This document shows, in pieces, positions 3,186 to 5,228 of a stretch of 5,228 nucleotides of DNA (position 1 is the first letter of the stretch; each line of letters begins with the position of its first letter). The stretch is from Candidatus Neomicrothrix sp. UBA7388. GTDB lineage: Bacteria; Actinomycetota; Acidimicrobiia; Acidimicrobiales; Poriferisodalaceae. Below the pieces are notes generated by a model. It searched no databases. It saw only the letters and a list, made by a program, of their open reading frames with translations, and was not told the origin of the DNA. The stretch covers positions 5,217 through 10,444 of the forward strand of contig DKNM01000082.1 in NCBI GenBank assembly GCA_002470695.1, in the 5' to 3' direction. The position numbers and the translations under genes are program-made.

Positions 3186-5228
3186 ATGACTGTCACTTCT
3201 GACCCAACGTCTTCGATTTCCCCAAGCCGACTTCAGCGCCACTTCACGGAGTCTGGTTCCGATCCTTACGACTCCGTCGAATGGCAGCGCCGAGACGCGC
3301 GGCTGACGAACTTTCTCGACGGCTCGGTGAGCTTCGAACAAAGTGATATCGAATTTCCCGAACGCTGGAGCGCTACAGCTTCAAACATCGTTGCCCAGAA
3401 GTACTTCCGCGGCAGCCTCGGAGCCGCCGACCGCGAGTGGTCATTGCGGCAAGTGATCAAACGTGTCGCTTCCACTATTCGCAAGTGGGGAGAGGTAGAC
3501 GGCTATTTTGCGAATGTCGAAGAAGCTGACACATTCGAAGATGAACTCGCTTGGCTTCTTTTACACCAACGATGCGCGTTCAACAGCCCGGTCTGGTTCA
3601 ACATCGGTGTCAAGGACGTTCCCCAGCAAGCCTCAGCCTGCTTCATACTGTCCGTTGAAGACAACATGGACTCCATCCTTAACTGGTACACAGAGGAAGG
3701 TCGCATTTTCAAAGGGGGCTCCGGGGCCGGAGTTAACTTGTCGAAAATTCGAGGTTCCACTGAGGCGCTTAGAGGTGGGGGAGACGCCAGCGGGCCGGTC
3801 AGCTTTATGAGAGGTGCCGACGCGTCCGCTGGAACGATCAAGAGCGGAGGTAAGACACGGCGTGCAGCGAAGATGGTGCTTCTTGACGCCGATCACCCCG
3901 ACCTAGAGGAATTCATCTGGTGTAAAGCGCTCGAAGAGCGAAAAGCAAGGGTGTTGAGAGACGCTGGATTCGACATGGATCTTGATGGTGCCGATGTGCA
4001 CTCGGTCCAATATCAAAATGCGAATAATTCGGTGCGATTAACTGATCAGTTCATGGAGGCGGTCGAAGCAGACGGCGAATGGTCCCTTACTGCCCGCACC
4101 GACGGTTCAGTCTTGAAGCGCTATTCGGCGAAAGCTCTGTTCCGGCAGCTCGCAGAAGCTGCTTGGGAGTGCGCTGACCCTGGCATTCAATTCACTTCGA
4201 CTATTGATAGATGGCACACCGCGCCGAATACCGGGCCCATTACTGCTTCGAATCCATGCAGCGAATACCTGCATCTAGACAATTCGGCATGCAACCTCGC
4301 AAGTCTTAACCTGCTCACGTTTCTCGATGCTGAACGTGGCGACCAGTTCGACATTGAAGGCTTTGCGCAGGCCGTTCAAATTGTTTTTACGGCCCAAGAC
4401 ATTTTGGTCGGAAATGCCGACTACCCAACGCAACCAATAGCGGAAACTTCCCGAGACTTCCGCCAATTAGGACTTGGATACACGAACTTGGGTGCAATGC
4501 TCATGGCGCTGGGCCTCCCGTACGATTCCGATGCCGGTCGCGCATGGGCTGGCGCAATAACTGCTCTTATGAGCGGAGCGGCTTATGCCACTTCCGCTGA
4601 TTTAGCTCATCGGGTAGGTGCTTTCGCCGGCTACGCATCGAACAGCGAGCCCATGCAAAGAGTGCTTGGCATGCATCGCGATGCGCTGGCGACTGTTTCG
4701 GAGGATGCTCCACGCGATGTCGTAATGAAAGCTCAAGAATTCTGGGATAAGGCCGTAAGTCAATGCGAGATTCATGGTGTCCGCAATTCTCAGGCGACCG
4801 TCATCGCACCTACGGGCACCATCTCTTTCATGATGGATTGCGATACGACCGGAATCGAACCTGACCTCAGCCTCGTTAAGTTTAAGAAGTTAGTTGGAGG
4901 TGGAGATCTCACTATCGTGAATCAGACTGTCGGTCGGGCGCTCTCCCGCATGGGATACGACAGTCAACAGATAGAGGAAATCGAAGATTTCCTCCTAACC
5001 GGTGGAAGCATTACCGAAGCCCCACATGTAAAAAAATCTGATCTACCTGTATTTGCGTGCTCAATGGGCGACAACGTCATACATCACGAAGGGCACCTTC
5101 GCATGATGGCCGCTGCTCAGCCTTTCGTCTCTGGAGCAATCTCCAAAACCGTGAACCTTCCCGAGAGTGCCACGGTTGCCGAGGTAGAAGATTTGCATTT
5201 ACTAGCTTGGAAGCTTGGCTTGAAGGCG
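3186..5228 (+). CDS. nrdJ: Adenosylcobalamin-dependent (class II) ribonucleoside-diphosphate reductase, N-terminal 681 residues
   Basis: The frame is open from ATG 3186 to the window end. GGAGG (3176-3180) stands 5 nt before the ATG, a strong ribosome binding site. The enzyme converts ribonucleotides to deoxyribonucleotides in the cytoplasm, using a thiyl radical formed with adenosylcobalamin. The pattern matches the Thermotoga NrdJ type: Cys152 (SACFILSVEDNMDSI) is the first redox cysteine; Asn356, Cys358 and Glu360 (NPCSE) are the catalytic triad with Cys358 as radical cysteine; and Cys369 (SACNLASLNL), eleven residues on, completes the redox pair. FKGGSGAGVNLSKIR (175-189), the phosphate-binding APTGTISFMMD (541-551) and SGAISKTVNLP (649-659) are also typical. 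Related proteins run to roughly 900 residues or more, so the barrel end and the C-terminal Cys-rich tail lie outside. No internal stop or frameshift was seen. Oxygen independence would let it work with or without oxygen, given B12. Confidence 0.98.
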   Translation, partial: MTVTSDPTSSISPSRLQRHFTESGSDPYDSVEWQRRDARLTNFLDGSVSFEQSDIEFPERWSATASNIVAQKYFRGSLGAADREWSLRQVIKRVASTIRKWGEVDGYFANVEEADTFEDELAWLLLHQRCAFNSPVWFNIGVKDVPQQASACFILSVEDNMDSILNWYTEEGRIFKGGSGAGVNLSKIRGSTEALRGGGDASGPVSFMRGADASAGTIKSGGKTRRAAKMVLLDADHPDLEEFIWCKALEERKARVLRDAGFDMDLDGADVHSVQYQNANNSVRLTDQFMEAVEADGEWSLTARTDGSVLKRYSAKALFRQLAEAAWECADPGIQFTSTIDRWHTAPNTGPITASNPCSEYLHLDNSACNLASLNLLTFLDAERGDQFDIEGFAQAVQIVFTAQDILVGNADYPTQPIAETSRDFRQLGLGYTNLGAMLMALGLPYDSDAGRAWAGAITALMSGAAYATSADLAHRVGAFAGYASNSEPMQRVLGMHRDALATVSEDAPRDVVMKAQEFWDKAVSQCEIHGVRNSQATVIAPTGTISFMMDCDTTGIEPDLSLVKFKKLVGGGDLTIVNQTVGRALSRMGYDSQQIEEIEDFLLTGGSITEAPHVKKSDLPVFACSMGDNVIHHEGHLRMMAAAQPFVSGAISKTVNLPESATVAEVEDLHLLAWKLGLKA

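Noticed and set aside
2702..3202. Open frame of 166 residues on the plus strand through the nrdJ leader
   Set aside because: It starts at TTG, has no recognisable motif and an irregular composition, and overlaps the nrdJ start and its ribosome binding site in another frame.
3335..3353. SOS-like TTCGAACAAAGTGAT in the nrdJ coding region
   Set aside because: Only the left half-site is present; the right half is TGAT, not GTTC.

Overview
The window reads as chromosomal DNA of an actinobacterium of moderate GC content. The pointers are: a LexA whose helix-turn-helix (SPSTVHSHLAQL, then RRDPTKPRAIEV) resembles Acidimicrobiia-type LexA; Gram-positive style SOS boxes (GAAC-N4-GTTC); a standalone RibD_C-type reductase of a kind common in Actinobacteria; and a class II (B12-dependent) ribonucleotide reductase close to lexA. 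The class-level placement is inference from protein motifs alone. No tRNA, rRNA, CRISPR array, transposase or phage gene was seen.

Layout. Positions 1-464 (minus) hold the N-terminal part of an NADH pyrophosphatase, NudC family, cut by the window edge before its Nudix box. Positions 531-1163 (minus) hold lexA, just upstream of nudC on the same strand. Positions 1164-1381 form a divergent control region with four LexA-box-like palindromes and two opposed promoter candidates. Positions 1382-1840 (plus) encode a small one-TM protein with a C-terminal LysM domain. It has the architecture and gene position of the SOS-induced division inhibitors YneA (Bacillus) and Rv2719c/ChiZ (Mycobacterium). Positions 1843-1864 are an 8-bp hairpin between convergent genes. 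Positions 1868-2605 (minus) encode a pyrimidine-reductase (RibD_C) family protein. Positions 2606-3185 have no convincing gene but contain direct repeats, a helically phased set of CCACA motifs, and hairpins ahead of the last gene. Positions 3186-5228 (plus) hold the first 681 codons of nrdJ, open at the window end.

How the parts fit. The left half is an SOS control module. LexA represses itself and the divergent LysM protein, so DNA damage would relieve both and the LysM protein would delay division. nudC may be co-transcribed with lexA. nrdJ supplies dNTPs for replication and repair. In other actinobacteria lexA, a LysM gene, nrdR and nrdJ tend to lie close together. Here nrdR is not in the expected interval, which holds the opposite-strand reductase gene and a long noncoding leader. 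The least explained sequence is that leader (about 2690-3185).
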